Of a stretch of DNA of 64,000 nt, positions 11,723 through 22,980 are shown in pieces. The DNA comes from Blasia pusilla. Taxonomy: Eukaryota; Marchantiophyta; Marchantiopsida; Blasiales. Numbering within the stretch: the stretch's first letter is position 1; each line of letters begins with the position of its first letter. The notes under the pieces were generated by a model that was not told the DNA's origin, did not search any database, and saw nothing but the letters and a program-made list of their open reading frames with translations. A program made the translations under genes and the position numbers. The stretch lies in the NCBI GenBank assembly GCA_050084515.1, contig CM114274.1, positions 24,614,001 through 24,678,000 on the forward strand. The letters are read 5' to 3'.

Positions 11723-11895
11723 TCAAGGAAACTAGCTCAACACACAGTATCAGTGGAGAGCACTTGCAAAGGCGATTTCGAGCAGAGAGACTACGAAAAA
11801 TAACGTATTCGAGGGTCTCGTAGAGCAGATAGCCCAGACGCAAGCGAAGCTGTTGAGTAAGGGTAGCGATGAAGTTCCGTATGGAAGGGTGGTGA

Positions 11896-11902
11896 TTTTA
11901 TA
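11896..11902 (-). promoter_or_regulatory. TATA box of CHS copy 1
   Basis: TATAAAA on the minus strand, 174 bp upstream of the ATG at 11722. The intact paralogue has the same motif at a comparable distance, which supports it as the core promoter. Confidence 0.7.
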
Positions 11903-12076
11903 CTCGCGGGTTTTATTAGTCTTGGAAATGGCCACGTCTAAACTCGGAAGATGGAAGTTCAGTCCGAAAAAGACAAAGCAGACGTTGTACACATGGAAAA
12001 TGGGATTGACCCATTGTCTCAAAAGCGCTGCGCCAAGTCCTCATCGCTCGTCTAAGACCGGAGAATGAGAATATGT

Positions 12077-12152
12077 TGACGCCGTCACGCAGTGCAAGCA
12101 GGGCGGGTCGAGCGACTCGGCGACCCGGAGACCGTGACTACCTGGGCGTCAC
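12077..12152 (-). promoter_or_regulatory. TGACG elements upstream of CHS copy 1
   Basis: A perfect palindrome TGACGCCGTCA lies at 12,077-12,087 and a second TGACGCCC element at 12,144-12,151. Both are kept at nearly the same spacing in the other CHS promoter, although the sequence around them has diverged. TGACG is the core recognised by TGA-type bZIP factors, which makes these candidate shared control sites. Confidence 0.55.
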
Positions 12153-12229
12153 TGGGATACGGGTAGCTGGGCACGCGCAAACCACAAGTACCACAAGAGA
12201 CATATTAAAAACTGCATAAGTCTGACACG

Positions 12230-15200
12230 TCGACGCGAAGCAGAAATTTTCTCCTTGGGGTTATAGGAGGCTAAATACACGGTATCCAAGTATATCCACA
12301 CTGTATCCAAGAAACCCATAAGAGGACAAAGAAAGGTAATAACAACTCAAAAGAGGAGTCAAAAAATCATAAAAGAATGCAAAAAGAAAATGGTAACAAG
12401 CAACGCAAACACCCGCTCAACGAGCTACACGATTGATAGCCTGAAACAAATCTGACAAGAACACGAGTGGTTGGTCGGACGTGAATGGACGACGATGCGA
12501 GCGACCCCCCACCACCTCCGCACGACGTATCAATGCCAAAGCTTGTGCACGTTGTAAGGCCACTGAGATGCATTGCCGAAAATAAGTAGTAACTACCGAG
12601 AGAGAAGGACTACGGGAAGGGGCAAGGTGATGATTCTCGAGGGAGTGGTGAGCACATGTTTTCAAGAAAGTATCAAAAGACACATGTATATGACCAAATA
12701 CTTCCACTACAAAAGGAATAAATCCATCAGTCGCATGTCTCACAGCATAACTTAACTCCTTGATTCTTGCTACAGCTTCGGCCGCCAAACCTTTGGTATG
12801 TCCGGCTCGACACACCAAGTCAGAACGTGTTGGATCAGCAACCACCACATCACCTAGTGTCCGCAATCGACCTCGAGACATAACAAGATCCACTCTCCGA
12901 CGAGAGGTTGCTTGTGTGGTTGAAGGTAGGACGTGGAGTTGCTCTTGCCCAACGGTGTATCCTGTAGTACGAGCCAACAATGCTACTGCCTCTCTAATGA
13001 CATCATGTGTGCCCGTTCGTTCTCCACCATGTGCACATCGGAGAATATGGATACCCTTGGCATCAACGGGATCCCCGCATACACAATTCGGCACACCTAA
13101 GAGAGAAGGATGGGGAAGTCCAAGACGTAACCGCAAAGCTATCGAGAATATACTTCGAGGAAGACGAAATGGAAGAGTAAGAGGATTTGCAATAAGCCAC
13201 GCCCCCGCTCCGGTACCCGCACATGAACGTAGACGAGCTCGATTAGCGTCAGAGGATGCCTCGGAGAGAATGCTGGAAAAGTTGATTTGATGCAGATTCT
13301 CGAAGATATGCTCTTGAAGTCGATCAAGCCCTTTTGTAATCAGTTGAGTGAAAGGGGGTAGAATTTCTTGTGTAGCAAGAGGAAGAAGAGCTCGTGCAGA
13401 TCTCACTTGTTGTTGAGATAACAAGGCCCCCTCCTCTACATGGGCGATATGATCCATCAAGATAGGTGTATCTCCTTGGAGAAACCTTGAAGCCATAATC
13501 GGTGCTACCAACGCCCAACTCCCCAAAAAGGCTGCGGGAGCAGAAGCGACTGTGGAGGACAGTCCCACCCCTCCAAAAGAAATAGGCAAGATAGCTTGTC
13601 GTGAAGCAAAGATACCATCCTCTCCCTCAAAGGTATTTGGGCCAAGAAGTTGACCAAAAGTTGCCAAGATAGAAGCATCAAAAGAGGCCAACCGATGTAA
13701 GAACCTTGAAGTGGGAGGACAAGTGCGAAGAAGGTAGGAAGGACATCGTAGAGAACATTGGGAGAGAATCCCACAAGCCACTTGGGGATCCCCTAGATCA
13801 AGTAACAAATGAAGCCATTCCACGTCTTTCAAAAGAGCCTCATCCAAGAACTTTGAGACATAGTCGATGAAGCCAATTGGGACCCCAAGAACTCTAACCC
13901 CTTCAATGTAGATGGGAAATCACGAGTAGGTGGGGTGAATGTTGAGGGAAGGCATGAAGGAGACCATACTCCACATTTACTAGGCTGGACTTAAAGGGTT
14001 AATAAAGAGAGTTGCTCCACGAAATGGATATAAGCAGGAACCACTTCAGAAGGAGGACCTATAATGTGAGTGTCATCAGCAATAGAAGGGAAAAGACAAG
14101 ATGGAAATGCTTGCGCTGATGCTCGAAGGGCACGAAAATGGGCAATGGCAAAGAGTGGGCCCCCGATGGGATCACCTTGACGTGTGCCACAAGCCGATTG
14201 TAGAATACTATATTCCCAGAAGTAGCATGATGGGAATAGATAATGGGCGTATCACATGCATAGAAGGAGCGAACAAATGGAATGAGGCTCGCAAGTTGTC
14301 CTCCTGCACAACGTAAATCCTCAAAGATGGCCGCACGAGAAACTAAATTGAATGCGTTAGCCACATCGACTTGAATTGCTACCCAATCTGGATGAATATC
14401 AAGAGTGGAGCGAATCCTATGCAACACAGCCTCACAACCTCTAGGAGTTGCCTCTCCAAATTGATGAGGAAGTAAGTGGGTACTAAAGTGAGGACAAAAT
14501 TGCAACCATAGGGATCGACTAACCAAGCGGTATAAAACCTCTCCAATAGCCAAAGGGCGCACACTTGAAGGAGGCTTATCCATAGCCAACAAACGACAAG
14601 CCCCTAAGAGCCTAGAGATAGAGAATGGGAGACGACCTGCCACCATATGTGCACACACCTTATATAGAGAGACAAAATCACTTGCTAAATCTGCTGGGAT
14701 AAAGCAATTGTAGAGATGCTCAAAAACCATCCCTGATAACCCGCTTGCTGATAAGCGAAGAGTATGCAGAAAAGTCCTTGTGAAAACCTCCAAGTCAAGG
14801 TCCGCTGTATAGTCTTCCACAAAAGATGGAGCATCGCCACTTGAAGGAGGATGAAGAACTTCTAAGAGAGCCATTGTTTCCGCACTTGGAACCGCCGGAG
14901 AAAGAGGACCCAATGCTCGAGCTGCACGTGAAAACTCACCAACCTGCCCCAAAAGTAGACTTCGTCGAAGGCGTTTTTGTATTGAAGGCCTCCCATGATT
15001 GGCATGTTTAGTGGGATGAGCCGCAGCTAAGGCCTCTACTCGAAGTACATGCTCATTCTGAAGATTCTCCCAATCCCTAGACATAAAGCGTTGAATGCGT
15101 GTGGAGGTTTCACGATGACCCGTTGCACCCCCCCTTGGAGGGAGGACTAAAACCCATTGTGGGAAGAGTAATAGGAGATACCAAGAATTTATATCTATGG

Positions 15201-16000
15201 GGTCACGCGCTAACCTTTCTAATGGGAAAAGCAAAGCTTGTTGGGTGATGGCACGAAGAGCAATAAGAATGCGAGTGAAGAGTCTAGGACAAGGAAGACC
15301 TGGATGGAAAGAGCGAAGGAGATCAATTTGGCTTAACCAGGTCCAAGCAGTTGTTGTGGGGAGTGTAGTAGGAGGTGGTATCGGGTTAGGGATTGAAGGC
15401 CCATGCATGGATCGACAGTACCGCTGATGTCTTTTGATCCCATTAGGAGCAAACTCCTTACCACAAGGTATGCAACGAACAAGAGGTAGGAGGAGGTAGG
15501 AGGTGCAAGAGGTGGTGATAGCCGACGATGAGGGGTTAGTAGGTTGGGGAAGGAGGAGGAGGAAGAGGGGAGATTTGGGTAGAATAGATGGGAGTTGGAA
15601 GCAAGGGCATAGATGAGATATGTGGGGATGGCAAAGTAGAAGGATTCGGTAATAATGGATCAAGATTAGGCTCAATAGGACAAGGCGAAGAAGTGAGAAG
15701 AGGAGAATCTAGAAGAAATGTAGCGAGTGTAATGGGTGTATTAGCATCTGGAGGAAAATGGCGAGATCTACGATGAGGAGATGAACCAGGGGGAGAGGTT
15801 ACGGCTGTAGGAGGGCGTGTAAATCCAGATAAGCGAGTAGATGGAGAATCCAACTCAATCTCTGATGACATAGAAGTAAAGGTAGACAAGTCATCGAAGA
15901 CACGAAAAGACATATGAAACGTGGTTTGGAGAAAGCATGAGGATAATGAGCAAAGCAAAAGTAGTGGAATCCGTCCAAAAGAAATTTAGATGGAGAGATG
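12230..16000 (-). mobile_element. Non-LTR retrotransposon with restriction-like endonuclease
   Basis: A minus-strand LINE-type element. It encodes, in order: a Pro/Ser-rich leader, a C2H2 finger, a reverse transcriptase, a CCHC knuckle and a PD-(D/E)XK-like endonuclease. There are no LTRs. The boundaries are approximate: I found no clear poly(A) tail or target duplication. The presumed 3' end (about 12,230-12,360) has short GTATCCAAG direct repeats. The element lies 80-150 bp beyond the CHS copy 1 promoter elements. The finger plus C-terminal RLE layout is that of early-branching, often site-specific non-LTR clades (R2/NeSL-type), not of the common plant L1 and RTE elements, which use an apurinic endonuclease. 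Confidence 0.8.
12417..15913 (-). pseudogene. Reverse transcriptase/endonuclease ORF of the non-LTR element
   Basis: Read on minus from MSFRVFDD at 15,913. Residues of a single C2H2 finger appear at about 15,480-15,415 (CIPCGKEF..GIKRHQRYC). RT blocks follow: SGLSGMVFEHLYN, VRPLAIGEVLYRL, LLPHQFGEATPRGCEAVLH, WVAIQVDVANAFNLVSR (motif A, near 14,370), GTRQGDPIGGPLFA (motif B, near 14,165) and ADDTHI (motif C, near 14,075). The thumb has ILPISFGGVGLSS near 13,590. Then comes CVCGDPVDAKGIHILRC (13,099-13,040) and RRRVDLV..LRTLGDVVVADP (12,900-12,835), fitting a K/R-PD-x(12-14)-D endonuclease core with V for P. Frameshifts near 15,560, 14,190 and 13,910 separate the parts, so the copy is dead unless these are sequence errors. 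The 476-residue frame 13,847-12,417 is intact. Confidence 0.85.
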
Positions 16001-18727
16001 AAGATTAGGCAATATCAAATTTATGATTGAAAGTTACTATAAGAATAATATAAAAAGAAATTGAAAAGGAAAAGTGATCTATATGGCATCGGGAGAGGTG
16101 GCTGAAGAATATGAATTTCTAATGTCCTTAACGAGATGGCAAACGTATGTAGGGGTGAAATAGTAAGGTAAGGAGTTGGAAGAGCAAGGAAGACTTTTGG
16201 GAGGAATTGACCAAAAACAAACCCGTACACAAAAATAGGCTCCTACAGAGAACGAATAAAAACTAGAAAATCTACTTGATATCAAAAGAACGAGCTTGTC
16301 AAGACGATTGAAACAAGCCCAAACACGTCCAAAATCGACATTCGAGAAAAAAGTTATGAAAGAAATTGGAAACACCAAAAAAGAGGATGTGAGGAGTAAG
16401 TGAGCCACCCACCAATGACCGCTGTGAGGGAATAAGTTCGTAATGTTGGGCCCAACCCATATCAAAAGATCCAGAAAAGCAAGAGGAATCTCTTAAACCG
16501 ATGGTAACCCGACATCACTCTATAAGGAGAGCGCTATGTTTGAAATTGCGTATAGGAATCTATGAGCACATTTAGGAGAGAAGGAGGTCCAAAGATCCCA
16601 AGAACTTTGGAAAACTCAATCTTAAGTGGAAAAAAGAAGAACCCAAAGTTCAAGCTTGAGAAGATGAACACATTGGGCCTTAGATTGAAAAGATTGGATC
16701 ACCATGGAAATAGTTACAAGCAAAATTCTATACGTCCCTCCATGTCCTCCGCCATAGTCCTCCTCCTCCATGTCCTCTCCTTTTTAAATAGGAAGTCCGC
16801 TTAGCGTATTAATATTGATGATCTTTCAAAGTTTGGTATATTAGTAAGAATGTGAAAGGATATTCTATCTTCTCCTTGTATTTTTTTCGTAACTTCCTTG
16901 TATGTGATTTTTAATATTTTCTTGAAATCATGTGCTTCAAGACTAATAAACTCAAACCGTCTCATAGTTTTTTCCTTTCCTATGTCACTATTTATTTTTT
17001 TCGATGCATCCAGATGGCATTATGTTACAAGGTGTACAAGCATTGGTGATGATATGATGAACCTCAGTTCTTGGTAGATATTCATCTCATTATCCACTCA
17101 TGTATTCATGTATGACCAACTCCTAGTGTTTGTGTCATATTTGCTTCAAGTTTTTAATCGGGTGGTTCGTTGAGTTGGTTTGGTGTCTTTTTCTTTTTGC
17201 ATTACTTTTTGAGTTTCTTACTTCCTTCCCTTCTTGGGATATTATTTCTTTTATTTTTCCCCTTTGGAGGTTTTTTTTTAGAATAAATTGGAGATTTGTT
17301 TTTGGTGCATTGTAAGTTTTAAATTATTTATAATTTACCATACTCTTGCATTTATAGCTTTCCATAGGAAGCACTGTGGTGGAGTTCTTTGAGGGTACGG
17401 AGCGAGAGATCTACAAGGTAAGACATTCTTTCTAAGAATTCGCTTACCTTGATGCCACTTAGAATGTAGCGATAGCTAGTTTGTTCTTGACTCATTATGT
17501 TGTCAATGAATCATACCTCATGTAATCTTTGAGGTATGGGGAGTTCTTCAATCCATTGTGGATGATATAAAGTGGGACGGCAAGATCAAAGATGAGATGC
17601 ATCACACCCTTTCCACACTAAATGATGTCGTGGATTTCTTCAAGGGTGTGGGAGAAGGAAGGTGTGGCAAGGGGGGGTGTGAGAGGGGAGGGTGTTGGAT
17701 TCTCAACATCCACTTCTTTGAGCGTGTGAGATAGGGGAACAGCATATGGGAAAGTTTCCTATATAGAAAAGATCTTTCCCCCTTGGACTGGCAATCATGA
17801 CTCTCTTTCCAAGTAAACAGTAGCTTGAGCACTTTAGCCTTAAATGTTTCCCTTCTCCATGTTTTCAAAGTCTATATTCGTGGAATTTTGACTATCCATA
17901 GGATGGACTTGGTATATATGTATTGTGAGACTAACATTCTTTTACTTGCTTAGTTATTGCTACTTAAAGTTCATGCCGGTAAATTCTTTCATTACCTTAT
18001 CCGCTTGAATAACGAAAAGGCAGGAAAGACGCACATATATTTTGAGGCTAGCCTTAGGCGAGAAAGAGGCCTAGCTATTTGGAAGGATAAGGGCAAGGTA
18101 CGTAAGTTGTGAGATCATTGAGCTAAGCCCTAAGTCAAGGGTAAGAAACAAGCAACATGTGAGTAGTCAACACAAGCGAGATGCCATGAGACTAGTTACA
18201 AAACACGATGGGCTACAAGAAAACCATGAGATGCCAAATGGAGGGTCAAGACAAGTGCTAGCCATGACACAGAGGAAATGGGGGTCCAAACTCTAATATA
18301 CATCTAGAGAATCGAGAGTTGCATAATTCAGAAGAAAGCCTCTGCCAAGCAATCTTGAGGGATACCTTGTCAAATGTTCAGTGAGCAATATCTTTCTCCA
18401 TCCTTCAATCCACCCACGCATTCACGTACGTAGCAAACTAATGAAATCACCTGAATATGGTGAGCAAAAGGTATCCACAAGCTCCATTAAAACCACAAAT
18501 GCAATACAAAAATGGCCAAGGGGACTAGTTTGAAATGTATTCGGCCATCCTAGACCCTTTTGTTTTGTAACACCAGCTAATATAATAATGTCCAGTTGCG
18601 AGCAACAATCTCCTTCCAAATGTTGCACATAGCAATGTCAAGAAATCATATCTCCTTCCTGAACAAAACTTGTTCTCCCCCATATCACTACTTGCTCATG
18701 TTCCCTCTCTAATCCTTAGGTTGTCTT
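16001..18727. other. No recognised gene
   Basis: The left end may be 5' untranslated sequence of the non-LTR element. From 16,800 to 17,350 the DNA is strongly T-rich. Short frames (for example 17,868-17,602 minus) have no recognisable similarity and no supporting signals. Confidence 0.5.
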
Positions 18728-19200
18728 GATTGAATCCCGCCCTTGATGTCAACTTCCTCCCACCCTCTTAGACTTGTAGACTTTTAGTTAGTCATATGCG
18801 CTCACTCTCAACTCCTAACAATCTCCGCATTTAACGTCCCTATTTGGAAACCCGACCAAGCACATGCCATCAAGATGCCCTGGTCAATGATGGCAGCACT
18901 TCCGTCACTTCTATGGGAAATCTCATCTCTTATTAGCGTTTAACTAACCTAAAGCGTTTGACGTCATGATTGAATCCCGCCCTTGATGTCAGCTTCCTCT
19001 CACCCTCTTAGACTCGTAGACTTGTAGTTAGTCGTATGCGCTCACTCTCAACTCCTAAAAATCTCCGCGTTTAACGTTCCTATTTGGAAACCCGACCAAG
19101 ACCTATTATGCCATCAAGATGCCCTTGTCAATGATGGCAACACTTCCGTCACTTCTATGGGAAATGTCATCTCTTATGAGCGTTTCACTAACCGCTATGC
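18728..19200. repeat. 240-bp tandem direct repeat, two units
   Basis: Units 18,728-18,967 and 18,968-about 19,200 both start GATTGAATCCCGCCCTTGATG and share almost every base, including CTCCGC.TTTAACG and ACTTCCGTCACTTC. The period is exactly 240 bp at the left edges. The sequence just left (TTGTCTT) and at the junction (ACGTCAT) differs, so this is a simple tandem duplication. Confidence 0.85.
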
Positions 19201-19439
19201 TTGATCATCCCAAATCACGCCCGAGCCATCTTTCTTATAATTGTGGGAGGGGAGAAAACTCACTAGTGTGGGAAGTGCTGCTCATGGCATGTCCACTCAT
19301 TTGCCCACATTTAATAGAAGCTGATCATCATGCCTCACTTCCTACGATCGACACCTAGGATCCAAAATTGAATCTACCAACAAATGAAAGGGTTGCTCCA
19401 CACCAACATATAGGCCCTTCTCAATATATACCTCATGTG

Positions 19440-20000
19440 ACTTCAAATTCTTCCATTAAAGCCATAGGCGCTATGCACACGATGAAATACTTGCCCTATT
19501 GAGAAAAACAATTGGTCCAATCCGTGCATAGACCTCATGTCCACTTGTCACCACTCGTGACTGAGAATCGTGAAACAATGGCACATTCTCTAGAATGTAT
19601 GCGGGAGACCAAGATTGGTGCTCTTGCAAATAAGGCAAGATCTGCACCATCTCCCTAAACAACTTGTATCTAGGGTCTCCCAAGCCATCCCCTTGCCTAG
19701 CACTTGATTGACCTTAATAAGGCCAACTAGCAATCATCAAATGCATGTTGTCCATCCAATCGATATTTTGTGCCCTGTGTAATAAGATGTCCTTTGGTAA
19801 GAGACTCTTGTAACCTTGCATTGCCAAAGCGAGCAAGAGATTGGGAAACTTGTGCCTCAACTAAGAAACATCTCAAAGGGAGACTGACCTCGTAATCTCA
19901 TTATGCTCCACATATAACTACTTCTCCACACAAAGACTTGCTTGGAACACGACAACTAAACCAATGCTGATCTCTCGAAGCAGATCCACAATCCGCACAC
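19440..20000 (-). pseudogene. C5-cytosine methyltransferase domain in element A2
   Basis: The minus-strand translation aligns end to end with a retroelement methyltransferase module. Motif I is VRIVDLLREISIG (19,998-19,960). A KFPNLL..GYKSLLPKDI segment follows (near 19,850), matching FPDLL..GYQSSLPRDI in A4. Then comes MIASWPY-stop-G (near 19,735), where the motif IV Pro-Cys-Gln loop should be. GDPRYKLFREM leads to AYILENVPLF (motif VI ENV, near 19,585) and SQSRVV (motif VIII-like, near 19,560). The catalytic Cys codon reads TAT and the next codon TAA. Motifs IX and X are not seen. Known chemistry: transfer of methyl from S-adenosylmethionine to C5 of cytosine. This copy must be inactive. 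Spacing and motif order leave little doubt about the family. Confidence 0.75.
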
Positions 20001-20039
20001 ATCAAGCTTTCCTAGCTTGCAACAGTACTAATCTAAGGC

Positions 20040-20520
20040 CTTGAGCAAGCCCTAAACCCTACATGCATGGCGGGCTTTGGGCCTTGGTATGCATGCTTCT
20101 GCAAGCCTAGACGCCTTGTGTAGGCTATATGTGGGCCTCCCATAAGCCCTTTGCAGGCCAATATCGGCCCTACACGAGCATGCCATAGGCTGATTTGGAC
20201 ATTGCAGACAAGATGCAAACCACACTCAATCGAGCTTGTTGCAATCTTTGTAGGCTACAAAATGGGTAGCAAGAATGGGAAATTGATCACTAGGACTCGA
20301 TGCGGGCTGGCTGAGCTTGAGTCTACATTGCGAGCAAAGTGAGCTTGAGTGTGGGAGGCGGGTTACTAGACTAGGGTACGTGCTGGCCGACTCGGTGAGC
20401 CGAGGTCTAAGTTGTAGACAAGGCAAGCCTAAGTGCGAGTGGGGGGAAACTGGGCCCGTACGAACATATTGGACCTTGGGATGGAAAAAAGTTGACAAAC
20501 ACCAACTTTTCTATATACAA
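20040..20520. repeat. GC-rich interspersed repeat inside element A2
   Basis: This stretch is rich in words such as GCGGGCT, AGGCTTG and GGCCTAC and separates the methyltransferase region from the upstream conserved block. Similar word content appears at 25,020-25,270. I could not define terminal inverted repeats, so the class is unknown. Confidence 0.4.
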
Positions 20521-20569
20521 CCTGCATCGTCATTCCATCACATCACTAGTTAACCAAACTAGCAATGAG

Positions 20570-20815
20570 CTAATGCATCCATCCAAGTCTATAAGAGGTA
20601 GACTCCTTCCAATAATTCATGCTAAACCCCATTGGACATAATATTGCTCCAACAACCAAGATGTTGTAGGACTCGACCTCAATTACTATCGCCTTTCCAG
20701 ACACCATAGACTTATCAATTAGATTCTTTGGCCATAGTGTCACCCTAATCTCGTAGCTAGTGGGTGATGAATTGGGTTCTAGAGGCTCCTCCCAAAAATT
20801 TCTAAACTCAAAATG
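20570..20815 (-). pseudogene. Conserved protease-distal block of element A2
   Basis: Minus-strand frame with VESYNILVVGAILCPMGF and MNYWKESTSYRLGW. It matches ESYDVLVG..LY..F.LDFWEE..YRPRW in A1 and the VESYDVLVGGAVLYPMGF block in A4. In every copy it lies between the protease-like region and the methyltransferase, so it may be a linker domain of the polyprotein. Its function is unknown. Confidence 0.6.
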
Positions 20816-20819
20816 GATC

Positions 20820-22317
20820 TGTGGTTTCCACATTTTTGGAATTTTGATAGAAAGATCATTTTGTATAGAATTGTAGTGAAGTCTTTACTGATTGAAGACT
20901 GAAGGTCCAAGACTGGACGTAAAGAAGAATGCTTTGCAGAAATTATGTTCAAGCATGGAAGTGTGAAATTGGGAGAGCTCCGCAGAGGGGACAAGACAGA
21001 GTGAGAGATTGAGTACTTTCTTGAAGGAATGAGAATTTTTGCAAGAGTAGGAAAGAAGAAAGAGAGGGAAGAAGTAGGAGAGACGCGGGTGCTTCGTGGC
21101 GAAGACCGCGGTGTGGGAAGATGGTAAAGACTGTTATCGGAGACCTATAAAGGACTTCTTCTTTGCAACAGAAGTTCAAAGGGAGTCTTCGTGCAAAGAT
21201 TGTGAACAAATAACGAAGACCAAAGAGCGAAGACTAAGAAAGCAAAGAAGCAGAAGAAAGAAGAAGAAGGAATCAGAGAGAGTCTTCATAGAACAAAAAG
21301 GTGTATGAAGAGTAGGAATAGGAAGAGGAATAATATTTTTGAAGAAAGGGGATGGAAGGAAGGTTGCAAGGAGGACTTCTTTGCAATGGGAATAGTAGTA
21401 GTAAAGTGCTTTGCGAAGATAGGATATGAGTGCTTTGCATCCAGCGAAGACTGTAAATAGTTAACCATTGCGGCTATTTCAGAAGTTAGAAATGAAAGGG
21501 CGCCGCGATTCAAATGGAAGTAGAAGGGAATCAACATAGAAATCAACCGACTCAAGGGAAATGAAGAGTTGGAAGATGTGAACCATGAGATTGATAGTTA
21601 GAAATCTAGAGGGAAGTAGAAAGGCCACATAGAAAGAACCATGAATTGTAAAGAGAGTATTTAAAGAGTATAATAGAAGAGCAAGGGATCATGTGCCTTG
21701 AGTTTCCAGCACTCTTGTTGATCATGTGAGAAGCACTTTCTTTAGGGATGATTTGAGTTGAAGAGTCTTGTACACCATGAATCTTGTATTACTTTCTAGT
21801 TTCCTCCATTATTTGATGTAGTAGAAGTGTCCTCGCTCATTCTTTCTGATGTGTGGAGTTGAGTATGGATCTTATTGGGCTCTTGTAGGGATGAGAGTTG
21901 AGTCTTTGATTTCAGATGTTAAGAGGATGGTCAAGAAATACGTAGGAAATCTGTTAGACAGTGAGTAACTTGCCGTGATTGATTCAGTTCTGAAAGTAGA
22001 GTGAGCCGCAATCTTCTTGATTTCTCTTTGTGGTCCTTGTTTGAACTTGTCTCTTTGAGGTCCTTGTTTGTATCCAAGATTTGCAAGACTCTTTCGCTGC
22101 ACTTGAGAAGAGTTTCATTTGGAGGGAAGAAAACCATTTTAATCTTTTGTACTACTGAAGACTCGCTTGTTGAAGCTCTTGGCTTACTTAGTGAAGAAGG
22201 AGTTATTCGTTGTATTTCTTATAAAACCTCTCTTTTCTCACAAAGCAGTGATCTCTTGGGAAAGAACTTAATACTTTGCGATTAAGAGAGTACCTTTTCC
22301 TTGGGTTGAACATTACA
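20820..22317 (+). mobile_element. Solo LTR B1 (1.5 kb)
   Basis: Starts TGTGGTTTCCAC and ends TTGAACATTACA. Flanking five-mers are GGATC (20,815-20,819) and GGATA (22,318-22,322), a 4/5 target duplication. The body is similar along its length to LTR B2 (55,383-56,907), including GCGGGTGCTTCGT and the long purine-rich AGAAGACT arrays. No internal retrotransposon sequence follows, so it is a solo LTR left by LTR-LTR recombination. It interrupts element A2. Confidence 0.75.
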
Positions 22318-22609
22318 GGATATTTCTCCATGTTAACTTGAGTCAAGTGTGCCCAAACCCCTAAAGGCCGCTTCCTCCATAATGAAAGATTGTGCTACCA
22401 AATCCAACAAGATCTGACAGGAATAATAAACTCTATCTCCTTGACTAGCCAATGAAAGATGTGACCTTGGTTGTTCAAGAATTATATCACTCTTGGCTAA
22501 ACCATGGTAGGCTCTATAGGAGGCCTAGCTACCAACTCTACCAATCCACCAACCACAGCCTACCATGAACTAGTGATGGACATCCAAAGGCTTAGCAAGG
22601 TTGCAGGGA

Positions 22610-22980
22610 AATGAACATGTCCACGAACATGCTAACTAGGTATCCACGGCCCACATCTGAGCGTTTCCCTGGAGTCCTTCGAGCCCGTACGTACCGAGCA
22701 CTCGATCTTGCTGAGTCCGCACCGGTTTTGTGGCCCATAGCTAGTCTCGCAAGGTGGGCTCAAGCTTGCAGGCAAGCTTGGTGGGCTCCAAGGGCGGACT
22801 CAAGTGTAGGCCAAGAGTATCCAGGCCCGCATGGGCATGTCTATCCTAGAGACAAATATAAGTCTGTGATCATGGACATGTCTCCGTACACGGACTTTGT
22901 CCGTGTGCCACCCGGATCCCAAGAACAAGCTCTAAGTGTAGGTCTACCAACTCCTCTACGATGATCTCTCAAATAAGGTA
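22610..22980. repeat. GTCC-rich interspersed repeat, copy a
   Basis: Contains repeated short palindrome-like words around ATGTCC and GGACAT (AACATGTCCACGAACATG at the left, GGACATGTCTCCG to the right). Related arrays occur at 24,590-24,810, 24,965-25,380 and 50,880-50,955. It probably marks a non-autonomous DNA transposon family; termini were not resolved. Confidence 0.45.

Larger units (their letters stand above)
9845..12190. repeat. Segmental duplication unit, left copy (matches about 47,925-50,165)
   Basis: This block holds CHS copy 1 with its flanks and matches the block holding CHS copy 2 in the same orientation. Shared landmarks are an ATCATTCAAC..CCTCAA segment downstream of the stop, both exons, a 377-bp intron, a TATA box and two TGACG promoter sites. 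Exon 2 and the adjacent intron end are almost identical, while 3' flank and promoter are clearly diverged. The edges are approximate because similarity fades gradually. Confidence 0.85.

Noticed and set aside
16079-16465. 128-residue minus frame upstream of the non-LTR ORF.
   Set aside because: No motif, Phe/Ser/Leu-rich composition as expected of random AT-rich DNA; more likely 5' untranslated sequence.
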